The notes under the pieces: generated by a model
What the model saw: the letters and a program-made list of their open reading frames with translations, nothing else
Databases searched by the model: none
What the model was told of the DNA's origin: nothing
Program-made: the position numbers and the translations under genes
Source: Aplectana chamaeleonis
Lineage: Eukaryota; Nematoda; Chromadorea; Rhabditida; Cosmocercidae
Assembly: GCA_029168955.1 (NCBI GenBank)
Contig: JAPDOI010000065.1
Span: forward strand, 558,001 to 622,000
Reading direction: 5' to 3'
Length of the DNA: 64,000 nucleotides
Part shown: in pieces, positions 32,983 through 45,700 of the stretch
Layout of the letters: each line of letters starts with the position of its first letter
How positions within the stretch are numbered: position 1 is the first letter of the stretch

Positions 32983-34390
32983 CAGGGATGTGCGAAAATT
33001 TTGAAAAAAAAACATTCAGAAAACAGAAAATCGGGTTTGCCAGAAAACAGAAAACAGAAATTTTTCAGAAAAAAATCATACTCGTTGCATTTTTTTTTCT
33101 TGTGAAGAGAGAGTGTATTCCTGAACATCTTTATCATACCGGTAGTATAATATCTACGGAACTACACAAAAGACCTATAGTAGCAATGACGCGTCAATGA
33201 TGGATACAACATCAATTAAGGCACTCACCCTGAGAGTCTTGGTCGAGAATAGCCCAACAGGCTCCACAGATGTTCCTGGTCAGCTATTTCTCGAATATTT
33301 CTCAATTATTTCTTGACTACTACGCGGCTGCGACCATGTTGTTGGCGAAACAGCCGAGACAAAACCGAACAAACATGGGTAGTTGAACCGACCGCGGTGT
33401 TGACATCCAATTCTGCCTCGAGAATGCGTCGTACACTTATATTGAAGGGCACTCATATGCAACAGTTTCCCGGCGAGCGTTATTTGCCGGTTATATCGCG
33501 GCAACCAGCTATTTTCCAACTAATTCTCGGCTATTACGCGGAAAGCGTGCATTTTGTGGCTGTTTATCGGCTATTGCTCGCCCAAAGCTCTCAGAGCACT
33601 AACCCGTAGGGAAGTACGCCACCACAATGGGGCATCTTAGGGCAGACATCGGGTTTAACTCCTCGCTGTCAGCAGTAGCTGCTGCTAACAATTACCTGCA
33701 GCAGCTGCTGACATGGTGCGGTTGAATTCGATCTCTGCCCTGGGATGCCACCCTTATTGTGACGAAGTGCCACCTACGAGTGCGCGAGCAAGGTTCTCGA
33801 TAGAAACAATTATTTAATTTTCTTTATAAGAATGCAGGTCTGGTCATCATAAGAGCTAAATAAGTAAGAAGTTGCATAAAACGCACAAGAACTAGGCAGA
33901 ATGGCTAATTGGTGGGTGTACGCCCACCCCCAACAAGCAAATTTTTATAAATGCCTGTAATTGTCAATTTTGCTGCTGAAGCAGTTAGTAGTCTCTTGAT
34001 GTTCAGCAACTACTTTAAATACAAAACAAAGGACGACAAAACAAACATTTGTAGAAATCTAGTTTATTGGTGGCGGGCTGAGACCCAGCAATAGTCGCTT
34101 CTGAGCACTTTTCTCCGACTTTTCACTTCATTCCGCTTTTGTGATGACCAGACCTACATATCTTCTCATGGAGATACAACAATGTGCTTTTTCATCGGAA
34201 ACTCTGCCCTTAGAACATGCGCGTCATTGAGCACAAATAATACCTAGGACTAAATAAGCTGCAAACATTCACAGAGCTGGATCTCGTCTATTTTTTTCTC
34301 ATTTTTTCCTGTTTTTTGCAAGTTTTTTTTTTCAGAAAACAAATCATAAACTCAAATCAGTCAGAAAATAGAAATTTTTGCACACCCCTG
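32983..34390. mobile_element. Non-autonomous hAT, GTGCGAAAATTT family
   Basis: Left terminus CAGGGATGTGCGAAAATTTT, right terminus AAATTTTTGCACACCCCTG. The flanks are GTATCGAC (32975-32982) and GTATTGAC (34391-34398), an 8-bp duplication with one change. It carries repeated CAGAAAACAGAAA near both ends, a GCAGCAGCTGCTG block and a TTAA MITE (33789-34216). No transposase was found. Confidence 0.88.
33789..34216. mobile_element. TTAA-type MITE, AGGCAGGGTTC family (unsplit copy)
   Basis: Ends AAGGTTCTCGATAGAAACAA and ATCGGAAACTCTGCCCTT. It is the uninterrupted relative of the MITE hosting the Penelope element. Confidence 0.6.
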
Positions 34391-34484
34391 GTATTGACCA
34401 CGTGGGTGTTGGTGATCGTGGGGGGGTGTCGGTGGGTTACAGATGCAAATACATAGCACCAACTCTGACAGAGGCCTGATGCTG

Positions 34485-34617
34485 CTATCAATCATTGTTG
34501 TTGATGAAATTCTATAGAAATACTTCGATTGATAACGTTATAGATCTGTGGTTCATTTCATTCCTGACTTGAACTGAGTTGGCCCGCCCCGTTTAGGATA
34601 GTCCCTAAACGCCATGC
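34485..34617. mobile_element. CTAGGATAGTGCC MITE, left-truncated
   Basis: Shares GCTGCTATCAATCATTGTTG and the terminal CCGTTTAGGATAGTCCC with the elements at 62.0 and 63.0 kb. Confidence 0.6.
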
Positions 34618-35084
34618 CTTTGCGTCACACGCCTGCCGAGGTGGCATTGAGTAGTATGAACGGCAGTAAAAGCAGTTCGTCCACCAGTCTTCATTCAACC
34701 TGAAAATTTGTCGAAATTCCATGAAGCTCAGAGAAAGATCTATTGGGTTGGCAACTAAGTAAATGCGGATCTTTTTTTAGGAAATAAAAGACAATTTTTT
34801 CATGGAACAAAATAATTTCATTCTGTAATGTTATGCCCACTTTCAGCAGTGACCTTTTGCCATCTTTCAGACAGCATCGTAATTCCAAGTTCGTAAAATT
34901 TCTGGTTTTGTCAGCAAAAAACTGAACCAGGTCTAATTGACATCATTACCATTATTGAAAATTTTTCCATTCAAGGAGTTTTGCAAAGAGCGAAATAAAG
35001 AGTAACCAGATTGTGCAAGATCAGGACTATATGGTGGATGTGGCAAGAAATCCCAACCAAGCGACGAATCGACAAATCGAAAAG

Positions 35085-36232
35085 GTGTTGTATTTCATCA
35101 TGACAATGGCCGTGCACATGTTTAGTCGCTCGGCCAAATTGTTGGAGTTTGGTTGGGATGTTTTGCCACATCCACCGTATAGTCCTGACCTTGCACCATC
35201 TGAATACTTTTTATTTCGATCCTTGCAAAACTCCTTGAGGCCACCGTAATAGCCCCCCGTCAGACTTGGTCGAAAAACCTGCTGAGTCCGAATGATTCCG
35301 CGGCGGAAAAACCGTCCTCGACCGTCTGCAACCGACTGAGTCCGGCTGCCCCCAACGCCACCCAGTTCCTCTGCGAAACACGCAATCATATTCAGCGGCA
35401 GCAGTAGGTGGGGCAGAGCGCAGACGACGAGAGTCGAGATAAGGCGGGACTCGTCAGGTCGCAGTCGGCCGAAGAAAATGCACTCAAATCATGTGAGGAA
35501 CTCCTATATCGACCGGGTGGGGTGAGGATGATTTCGGTGGGACTCAGTGGGGCTCAGTCGGACTCAGTCGGTGCATTGACCCCGCCCTTGTACGCATGGG
35601 AACCATCAGTATCGACCGGGGGGATTGCGGTGGGTACCAGACGGTCGCAGTCGGACTCAGTGGATTGATTTTTTTGCTCCCGTCTCCCACGAATTCGGTG
35701 CGCATCGACCCGGTGGGACTCAGTAGATCCACCGACTGTGACGGGAGCCATAGACGGCCGAAAAACCGGCCGTCCTAGTCCCACCCGGTCGATATTTATG
35801 AGACACACGAAGGACGGAAGAAATGCAGCGATAAAAATCATCCTCAACTGATCAATTTCCACCTTCTCTATGTCGTCCTTGGTCGTCTCAGGTGGATTTT
35901 TATCATTCCAGACGGTTTTTATCAGTTGGGGTCAAAGATTGTCACACCATAGGACGATTTTTATCATTCGAGGATGATTTTTATCACTTCATTTCTTCCT
36001 GTTTTGCGTGCTTCTCATACCTTTCGGGCGGGTGGGACTAGAACGGCCGTTTTCGGCCGACTATGACGAGGGCCTGGATGGTGAAAATTTCAATAATAAT
36101 AATGATGTCAAATCGTAACCGATTCAGTATTTTGCTAATAAAAACCAGGAGTTTTATGAACGTGGATTTATGATGCTGCCTGAAAGATGGCAAAAGGTCA
36201 TTGTTCGAAATGGGCGATACATTTCAAAATAA
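35085..36232 (+). pseudogene. Mariner transposase C-terminal half, interrupted
   Basis: The plus-strand reading begins RQIEK and passes, in a shifted frame, through FHHDNGRAHV, the second catalytic Asp. It then gives FGWDVLPHPPYSPDLAPSEY, which contains the third Asp of the mariner DD34D triad, and FRSLQNSL. A MITE splits the frame, and it resumes at about 36081 as DGENFNNNN, FANKNQEFYERGF and LPERWQKVIVRNGRYISK, then a stop. The missing N-terminus, a frameshift around 35105-35125, the MITE and an in-frame stop after DVKS show it is dead. Confidence 0.85.
35247..36080. mobile_element. GC-rich MITE inserted in mariner
   Basis: It starts AGGCCACC...GCCCCCCGTCAGACTTGG and ends CGGCCGACTATGACGAGGGCC, related to the GGCCCCGGTCATAGTTGG family. 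Internally it repeats GACTCAGTCGG and ATCGACCGGGTGGG. The mariner codons on either side join after its removal. Confidence 0.7.
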
Positions 36233-36510
36233 AGTTATTTGGTTCCATGAACAAAATATTTTTAATTGCCAACCCAGTATATTACCGTGAATAGCGCCTA
36301 ATCTGTCTCAAGAAGTTGAAACAGGGAATAGTTTTTTCGAGCACAAACATCGCTTGGTCTCGTTAGTCAAAGCTATTTCACAGAAGACCAAGTTTCAGAA
36401 ACACTAATCTAATTTAAATTAAACTTTATCATATGTACATCAATGAGATCAATTAATTAATTGTGATCCACTCCGTGTTTTTTCACTGTATGGATCCAGT
36501 CATGGACAAG

Positions 36511-36786
36511 TCACCAGCTAACACTGTGGCCAGGTCCTGCAATGGATGAGTACATTAAATTTTTCGACCGAAAAAAAGAGACGAAGTTGGTATTAGAACG
36601 TACAGCACTGCTCAGGCAAGCGATTGGCTTCCCATTTGGTCGTCGTACATTCTTGTCAAATATATCTTTGAAGAATGGGTTGGACAACAGTTCTTGTCCA
36701 TGTAAGCGATTAGCCGGGATATACACGAACATCCTCGTGAGGATTGATATCGCTTCAGCCGGACAATCTCTCGAGATTACGAACAT
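36511..36786 (-). CDS. Kinase exon 10 (C-terminal tail)
   Basis: Acceptor AATATTCTAG. Encodes [20 protein letters not shown], then [20 protein letters not shown] and [15 protein letters not shown], ending GPGHSVSW and TGA. It aligns with the GSK3 end of the kinase fold (PPEAI, ARLTPLEA, HPFF, PNGR). Confidence 0.88.
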   Translation of the reverse strand: MFVISRDCPAEAISILTRMFVYIPANRLHGQELLSNPFFKDIFDKNVRRPNGKPIACLSSAVRSNTNFVSFFRSKNLMYSSIAGPGHSVSW

Positions 36787-39700
36787 CTAGAATATTCTAA
36801 TTGGGACAAGAACGATAGTTACAGGCAGCATACACGCTCACAAACATGGCTGAGATAACAGCATAAATAGGACCGCCTGGCCCCTACCATGTCGTCAACG
36901 GCGTTTGAAGCGCTGAAAGCATCCAGGTTGACAATTCGAGCATTCCCGTCTCAAAAGCCTGTGGAACCCCCACACCAACAAATAACAGAATGAAGAGTGG
37001 AGCATGTGAAAGCATTAGATAACTTAGAGTGATAGCACTATCAAATGAGAGTCTACAGAAAGAAACGGCTTGATTCACCTGAATATAACATGTCTGTTTA
37101 CCGATGAAATGCTCCATTTTATAAGCCAGCCAAAATAGAGCGGCATCCTTGAAAGTGGATGGAAATTAATCGGTATGTAAACAAGTTGTAATCAGATAAA
37201 TCAAGCTGTTTCTCTCGCAGACTCTCATTTGATGGTGCTATCACGCTAAATTATCAAATGCTTGCACATGCCTCACTCTTCATTCTGTTATTCGCTGAGG
37301 GGTGAGGTTCCACAGGCTTTCGAGACAGGAATGCTCGAATTCTGGCAACCTGGATGGTTTTCAGCGCTTCAAACGCTGCTGACGACATGGTAGCGAGCGA
37401 TCCCTATTTATGCTGTTATCTCAGCCTTGTTTGTGAGCGTGTATGCTGCCTTTAAGTGCGCTAGAACGGGGCTACCGTAATCTTAGGAATGTTGTTCTAC
37501 AGCTCCTTATTCGACTCTCTTGAAGGCAGCATACACGCTCAAAATGATTACAAATTTATGGAATGAATCGAAGGTCTGAAGCTGTTAATATTCAGAGATA
37601 ACGAAAAAACCGGTGAAAAATCAACTGAAATGAAGATATAACGGTTCGTTCTACATTGGCCCAGAAGTGGACGAGTTTTACTGCATTGGCTGAAATATCG
37701 GAGCTAGCGGCAAATTTGTTGGGATAACGACGCTAATGTATTCGTACGACCCTTTCTGGAACGCTCACGACGTTAGAGGCGTAAAAAACGGGCCAAAATG
37801 ACCGTAATCGAGCATTGAACATTGGTATTGAGGGGCGGAGCCCGTATCGATGGGTGGAGAAAGGATGATTTTGTGACTCAATACGGCCCAAATACGGCCA
37901 TTTTAACTCGTTTTCAACTCTCCCAACTTTGTGAGAGCTCTCCTAGGGACCCGTACAACCCCACTAATGTAGTTATCTCAACAACTTTTGCGAGCGTGTA
38001 TGCTGCCTTTAAAGGCAGCAGACAAAAAGATGTTGAGATAACTACGTTTCTGAAGTCGCATGGCTCTTAGTAGACCGCTCACGCCATTGGAAGCGTCAAA
38101 AACGAGTCAAAACTACTAAAGCAACTCGAAAAATTTCTGCAACTCCGCCCCTGAGCTTCTGCAATCCCGCCCCAAAATACAAACTCGTCCGGATCGATAG
38201 TACTAATACGGTCCCTTTGGCTGGTTTTTGGTGCTTCCAACGAGGTTAACGTTCCAGTACAGGCTGTAAGAGTACATCGGCTTCTCTATTTCAACCGTTT
38301 TATTGCTGATATTCACTGTTTCAAACGCGCGCCGTAAGACTCGTCCACTTTTACCTGATAACAACATAACCGTTATTACTCTATTTGCACACAGTTTTCG
38401 TTCGTTTTTTCGCCAGTTCCCAATACAACCAGCTCCAAACCTTTGATTTATGTCATAAAAATCGATACCATTTTTGAGCGTGTCTGCTGCCTTTAAACAA
38501 AATTGATGATACTCAATTGATAAAGGGTAAAATATGAACGAAGTGGAGAGGGGTATGTCTTCATTCACACCCCGTCCTTGTCCAGGGGCCAGCAGTTGAC
38601 GATCTCGCTGGACTACTAATTAGGAAAACAGCACCGCCGGTGGTCAAGATGTAGAGAAATCGGAGTAAAAGCATGGAAAATTTTTGAGCCTACTCGAGTG
38701 AGATTGCGGTAGCCCTGTTCTGGCGCACTTAACTATCGTTCTTGTCTAATTGGGAGAAGGATGCAATGTAGAAAAACGATTTAGCGCAGACTTATAACTC
38801 TGCGAATGTTATATTCTAGTGTACTAAAACGTGTATATCTGCAGACGCAGCAGAAACGGTCGCTTGGAGATCATTGTGCATCAACCTCATCGCATTTTGA
38901 CCGCTCTCGCTCAACCGGTGGCGAGCGTGTGGCATTGAGTTCCGTGCATATTGGCCTTCAACCGACAGCTTCCGCATCGGCTGTAGACTCCTATCCGAAC
39001 TGCCTTTTGGCAAAATAGAGTAAAACCAGTTTTCGCCATGCTCAAAATCTAGGCGAATATCCCTAGAATTGGTAATGGTAAAGAATGGAAACAATGTGAT
39101 TTTTGCCGCTTTCTTTCTTGGCTCTATCCTAGAGGGTAGTGAACGAAAATTGGTTTGTTTGGCGAGGCTCAAAGGCAACATGTACAGTAGCTGAGCCCTT
39201 GGTCCCCTTTCCGGGGCAGTGTGCGCGGTTAGGGTTTTGGGGGAATGTGGGCGGGGCCGATTTTTCGTCTGCAGTTTCTTTATTATTTGAGCAAACTAAG
39301 ATCTCGCACTTGGCAGGGTTGCTATTCATGGTGGGCGGACTATAATATCAAATTTTACCCCTGAGTTTGGACTGAGCCCTTAAAGGCAGCATACAATCTC
39401 AAAAATGCTATCAACTTAGAGGTCTGAATCAAAGACCCCGAAAAATTTGATGGAAATGAAGGGACAACGGGTTGTTTCTAAAATTACATGGAAACGAACC
39501 AAGTGTTCGCAGAAGCACATGAACGCAAGTTCGATTGGACTACTAATGCTACTCCACTCGCAAGACCGAGTGCTGAATGCTTACACCGTTCGAAGCATCG
39601 AAAACGAGCCAAAATGACCTTGTTCGGGCAATTCTGAGCAGCGAGGTGTGGAGCCCCGCCCACTTTCCCAGTGGAGCCCGCCTTCTCATACAACATTATT

Positions 39701-42700
39701 GATTCTAAACTTTCGCTTTGGCTACTTTTAGACGCTTCCAACGACGTGAGCGTTTAGGATTCTCAGTTAATCGCCGAATTCAATGCATGTCGAATACGCA
39801 TTCAACTCGAAGACAAGGCGGTTTCGAGCACAGTAAGGGAACGTGCTGCTAGGGGAGCATGTGCTGCTACTGTGTTCCGCATTGCAGCACGTGCCCCAGC
39901 AAATATGACATTCAGTGCAAGCATGATACACATTCAACTCGATGACAAGACGATTTCCCAAAAAAAGGTAAGCATACGACGCACTCTTGAGGCGCGACTA
40001 AGAGGCCGGCAACGTTGCCGATTCAATTACCCAAGTTTGCGGCATTTGACACGCCCAGCCGCTGGAGGCCTCGTTCAACCGCTGGCGGCCCCAGATGGTG
40101 CTCTGCGAGCTGCCGCGTCGCACGCTGGTGTGCCGGCCGCGTCGCCTGTCGGTGTGCTGCTACGATTGTGCTGGAGTACCTTGCAGCACGTGCTCTTGCT
40201 ATTGTTTTTCAAGGCACGTGCTTTCGCGATAAAATTTTGCAGCACGTGATGCTGATTGGAGCACGTGCCCATGCGATAGAGCCTTTCGATGAGTGTGGTC
40301 ACTCGTGTTGAATGCGTATTCGACACGCATTGAATGCGGCGATTTTCTGAGTTGGTCTTCTGAGTTAAAGGCAGTGGTCGCGAAACTACTTCAGCTAGAT
40401 TTTTTCTAATTTTCGTTCTCGCGAACCCCTCCACTCGTGGCCAAGCGTTGCAACCTCCTCCCTAACAATGGCCTTGCACCGGTCGAAAGGTGTTCCGACT
40501 ATATGGTTATCGAAAACAACTTCAGCTAGATTTTTTCTATTTTTTTTGTGATTTTCTACTTCACCATGTTTTTCGCTATGAGCCCAAATGACAAAAAAAA
40601 TTATTTTTCCTCGTCGGCTTGATTTGGCATAAAATCACGTCAGAATCACTTAAAACGTTTTTTCACATAGTTTCAGCTTGCCCAGACCCGTATGTCGACC
40701 GCTGGTGGCCTAAATGCTCGTCAAAAATTCAAATGCCGAAATAGCGAAAAAATGGTTGGGGGGGGCCTTCCAGTTTTGTATACATTGCTCTTGTGTAGCT
40801 CAGTGGTTCGGTAAAATAGACCTAGTGCAGAAGTAGAAAAAGCAAAATGGCTCATGAAGAGTGGAAAATAGAAAAAAATAGCCTCTTGGAAAATGTGATG
40901 TAAAAAAGCCGTTTTTCCCAAATGTCCTTTGTGTTTGTTCTCTAGCTGTCTCTCCCCTCACTTCCCACAAGCGCGTTACGGAATAGAATGAATTTGACTA
41001 TAAAACAGGGGATATAGCTGTTTGCATATCATGCGTGCAACTCGTTTTCGTCCAAAAATATGGCTTCCGGTCAGATCAACAATACAAAAATGTAATGTTA
41101 CGTACATTCCTCCCTGTTGGTGGTCGCTATAGCTGAAAGTATTCCTTACCTTGCTGAAGTTTCCCACGGTGGGTTTGCCACAGAAACGCTGAAAACAAAA
41201 TCGATTAGATATTCAGTAGTCTACACAGATTAGCAGTTCGCTTCCAAGCTCAGTCTCCTCCACAGGCGAAGGTCAGTGGAGTGACATATGTATGTCACAT
41301 GAAAGAAGGAGGAACGAGCCTTCACGCCAGTGCAACAGTCCAGACAATAGTGAAGCATTAAAGGCACAGTCCAAGCTCAGGTACGAAATCTGAAGTTTCC
41401 ACATAATTGTGAAGTAGACCCACCTCAAATAACACCTGCCTGTGCGAGCTATCAATCCCTCCGAATAAGCGAGATATAGGCGGAAGCCACCCTGTGGCGC
41501 CTACATCCGGAAGCCACTTTGACACGCCCCTTTTACGATCTTTCGAGGTCAGCAGTGGCGAGAATAGCGATGGATTCCGATCAATAGCCCCGTTCATCCC
41601 TTCATTCTCAACCTTTCTCTTTGCTCAGGTCGGCTCGTATACACTAGTTGAAATAAAGGAAGCTACAAGCGTCGGACAACTCGTCCACCATGCTTCCGTA
41701 GCTCAATCTTTGAGGAGCCATAACTTCGTTCCTACGGGGTCTTGTACGATTCCAGGGACATCGTTGGAATCAGCGGGGGACCGTGTTCAGGATACACAGA
41801 AAATCAGACTAGGATCCTGGGGTTGGACTGTGCCTTTAAGGAGAGACTCTGCCACGGAACCATTCATTTGCTCCGGTCGAGTCCCCTTCTTTGACATTTT
41901 GAGGCACGCTGCGAAAAAAGGCGATACAACTATTACTAACGGACACCTCAGTCGTGTTGAGAAACTACAAAAGCAACTGCTGGCATATAGGGTCTAAGCT
42001 ATCATTTTAGTCTGGTGAATGGACGGGGCTGCGACGACAGATCGTCGAATGCCATCGAAACTTCGTTGGCCAGATCTAGGTGGTAACGAAATCCTGTTAA
42101 CGTGCTCAATTTTTTGTCGTCCTCGTTCGAGTTACGTGCGTGTTGCCATTAGTACGTCTTTCTTCCGTTGTATTTGCTTCTTGCCTCTCGTTGAAGTTTA
42201 ACCTTCTCCTGGTTCTCCTATTAACCATCCAGTTTATTGCTTCTAGTGCGCAAGTGATTCGAACTTCTGGTATGCTGTATAGCAATATTGTTACAGGGTT
42301 GAACGCTAGACTGGTTAGATGACCAAATCAGACCACAAGTCTCCATTCCGCTGGGGTATTTCGAGAGCCTAACCGTATTAGGGATACAAAGACTCACACT
42401 AACAGCTCGTCTGCTGCCTAGTGTAGGCACCTGGGCAGTAAAGTATGTCAACGAATATTTGGAAAACGAATATTTCGCCGAATAAACGAATAATTTCAGA
42501 AAAGTAAGAAGCAGGGTCTCCGGCACATGTTCATTTATGCAGTCCAGAGGTGAAACGTCTTCAATCAAACTGATAGAAAGTTCGAATATAATCAGAATAC
42601 TCCAATATTCAACATGAGATAGTCAGAAATCTAATGGTGAAGTATCTCGCTCAGCACCGAATTTGTGGGAAGACCTATTAGATACTGTTTTCCATCTGAT

Positions 42701-45700
42701 GGAGTAGGTCCGGAACAGATTCGAGCGATGTTCCAGAAACGGCTACCGTGCGCTGCTAGCGTATTATGTTATGGTTAATTGCCATGAATTTAGGTCAATT
42801 CAACATTCACCTTATATTTTTGCGGTTCAGCGGTGAAATGTCTGCAACCGAAATGGGTGCTATGTTAGCGGTGGGGGCCACTATGGCTGGATGCACTTGG
42901 CCCCGCCCAATTTACCGTGCAGCACTAAATTTGAGCGTCACCCATGGTTTTCCTCCCCTGCCAACATCAGGACTGCAGCACGGAAAAATGGGCGTGGCCA
43001 TGTGCGATACAACAGTGCTCCCCCCGCTAAGATAGCACCCAAAACTGATAAGAAATTCGGATATTGTTTAGAAAATTCAGAGACTTTGATTGTATCGTTT
43101 AACAACTGCTCATAGACAGTGATAAATGTTGGTTTGAATACTATTGTGATAAAATTTGGAATGTCTTTTTCGTGGAAGTACATTGGCATCAGAAGTGTGC
43201 GGAATTTTCTGTTTTCTGCCCATTTTTTTCTGTTTTCTGTAAAAATAGGCAAAAATACGACATAAAACAGAAAAAACGTGAATTGCGATTTGTAGCAGGA
43301 TTGCCCTGAAAAAAAGTGACCAAATTTATCGAAGCTCAGCCAATAAGTTAAGGATGTACTTCACCTAGGCTCTCTGCAATTCCCACATGCTAAACACTTT
43401 TATCTCGCTGTTGTGGTTATCCATTAGGGCGCATGTGGCGTGGTGGGAGGAAGCGATGCTGATCGCTGCCCACCGTCGAGTTCGATCCTAGGCGAGGTAA
43501 ACCAAACCAAATATCCGTTTGGGGTCCTCTAATTGGTAAAAAATTCATGTAGGGAGATGAAGGCACTCATTGGGACGTCAGCTGGTCCCCCGCAAGCCAC
43601 TAAGTAGGCGCAAGAACAATTCAAGCATCAACGAATACGACGTTGAATGCGCTGCGCATCCCAATAGGGACTCAGGAAGCCGATTGCTTATCTTCATCTT
43701 ATAGTGGATACCCTTACCCAGAAGTTCACTGTTGACCCGGAGACTGTGAGTTCTCCAGCGCACCCGCTTTGGTGGAGCAGGGTTATGTTAGCCCCAACTG
43801 TGCCATGCGCGCAAACTTAATACGTGTACAACGTATTGCCAAGAAGATGGTACAGAATGCAGTTAATATATAGCGCCAAGATATTGATGGTGGGGCTATG
43901 AGGCAATTCTGTCACAGAGGTACGAGAGGCTCTCAACGATCGAGCGCACGGCGCGTCAGGACATTTATACTCTAACGGCATAGCCGCGCGGTACGGGCGC
44001 GACTTTGGCTCTAAGGATTAGTACAGTGTTCAAACCGGGAGCTATCCCACAATCAGTGTCAAAATATGCACACTAGAAAAGGGAAAGTTTACTCCGACTG
44101 CACATAAGTACTCCTTGCAAAGACATATTGTGCTTCTGATAGGGTAATCAAGCTTTTATTGCCTGAGGGTAGGAAGGTTAGAGGAACATTTTCCATCTCT
44201 TCGCACTCATAATCTGCCTTCCTTGGGCATTTATACTTCTTACTATGACCAGCTGTGAGGTTTTGAAAATTCAACGGAAGAAGAATAGATCACTTGAATA
44301 TTTTATAAAAAAGTTCAAAGATGTGAGAATCTTTCATGAGATTTTCGTATAGTGAACGCTGAACACTCTTCATTAATTTTCGAAAATTTTGTGTTTTCTG
44401 CTCAGTTTCAGAGTTTTTTTTTCTGTTTTCTGTCGAACTAGATTTTCTGTTTTCTGTTTCCAAAAATATTTTTTCTGCACATCCCTGATTGGCATAGCTT
44501 TGGTCTATATAATACTTTACAAAAAAGGTCTTCGACTATTCGGAAAAGTCAATTTTCGAATAATTCGTTTATTCGATCTTTCGAAAAGTCAAATTTTCGA
44601 ATAATGCGTTTATTCGAATATTCGGAGAAGTCAATTTTTCGAATAATTCGTTTATTCGAATATTCGCAGAAGTCGTATTTTCGAATAATTCGTTTATTCA
44701 AATATTCGGAGAAGTCAATTTTTCGAATAAATCGTTTATTCGAATATTCGAAAGAGTAAATTTTTCGAATCATTCGTTTATTCGAATATTCGTAATTTTT
44801 TATTCGTTTGATATACTCTACTGGGCAGTCCCCACTCTGGCAGCTCGTCCCGCCTTCTGCCACATAACTACTAACACATACACTAGTGGACAAGAATCTA
44901 GTGACATCTATTTCTTTTCAAATATTTTTGCTCCTCTTGATGCAACTGACCACATCCTCTAATATGATGTTTTTAATCATGATTCCAATATAATCAAGTA
45001 CGTTACAGGACTACAGTTCAACTGCGCATTGCCATTCAGTCCGCAAAGTGCACGCTGATTGCGAAAGCGTGCTCCGGCGCGGTTGCGAGTATCCCCAGAC
45101 AGGAATATGGGATCACCCGGGCGGTGGGATCACCCGGGCACTATACATTGGATCCGACTCATTGTCGATAATTTCAAAAATCACTCTTGTCTGCTTTACC
45201 CTGAGCTGAAAGGCTTACGTTTAGATGTATATTGACTGAACAGGCAGAATGATCTCAACTTTTAAGTAACTAGGAGATTCTGTGACAAAAAAATCTATTT
45301 TATCCGATTTTTTTCGGATATCCGAATCATTTCAAATAATCCTTTTTTACGAACATTCAATATGAAGTCGACGACAAATTTGTCCTCGCTTGAATCTTAT
45401 TATGAGTTCCGACTGGAAAACAACCTTTTCCTCAAGCATTAGGTTAACGGTGAAGAGAAAAACAGTTTCTGCAGTTTTCCGAAATGAGTCGGATCCAATG
45501 TATACCGGGCACCAAAGGCAAAAAAAGCTCGGGTGACCCCACATCCCTGTCTGAGGATACTCGCAACCGCGCCGCAGCACGCTTTCGCAATCAGCGTGCA
45601 CTTTGCGGACTGAACGGCAATGTGCAGTTGAACCGTACATATAATACAAATGTACATTGATAAGGAGATTATTTGTCAATATATGCGATCCGCGACTTTT

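Larger units (their letters stand above)
32573..34476. mobile_element. GC-rich MITE, copy 4, split by a hAT
   Basis: Begins at CAGAGTTGGATGAGCC and ends CCAACTCTGACAGAGGCC. It is interrupted at 32983-34390 by a hAT element. Its left outer terminus is missing. Confidence 0.65.
34743..36279. mobile_element. Rearranged mariner: two inverted 3' halves
   Basis: TA-flanked with ends TTGGGTTGGCAACTAAG and TTAATTGCCAACCCAG, as in mariner. The left 34743-35060 read on the minus strand and the right part read on the plus strand both encode the same C-terminal half (HPPYSPDLA, FRSLQNSL, LxERWQKV), head to head. There is no N-terminal DNA-binding region. An 0.83-kb GC-rich MITE is inserted at 35247-36080. 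Confidence 0.85.

Noticed and set aside
40024..40040. Spliced-leader-like AATTACCCAAGTTTG
   Set aside because: Fifteen bases match nematode SL1, but no donor site, Sm site or 5S gene follows, and it lies inside a MITE. Probably coincidence.
41494..41997. 167-codon plus-strand ORF
   Set aside because: Its middle crosses the right end of a TTAA MITE, so it cannot be a conserved gene.
44549..44893. Repeated [10 protein letters not shown] protein
   Set aside because: Translation of the AT-rich 42-bp array inside an intron.
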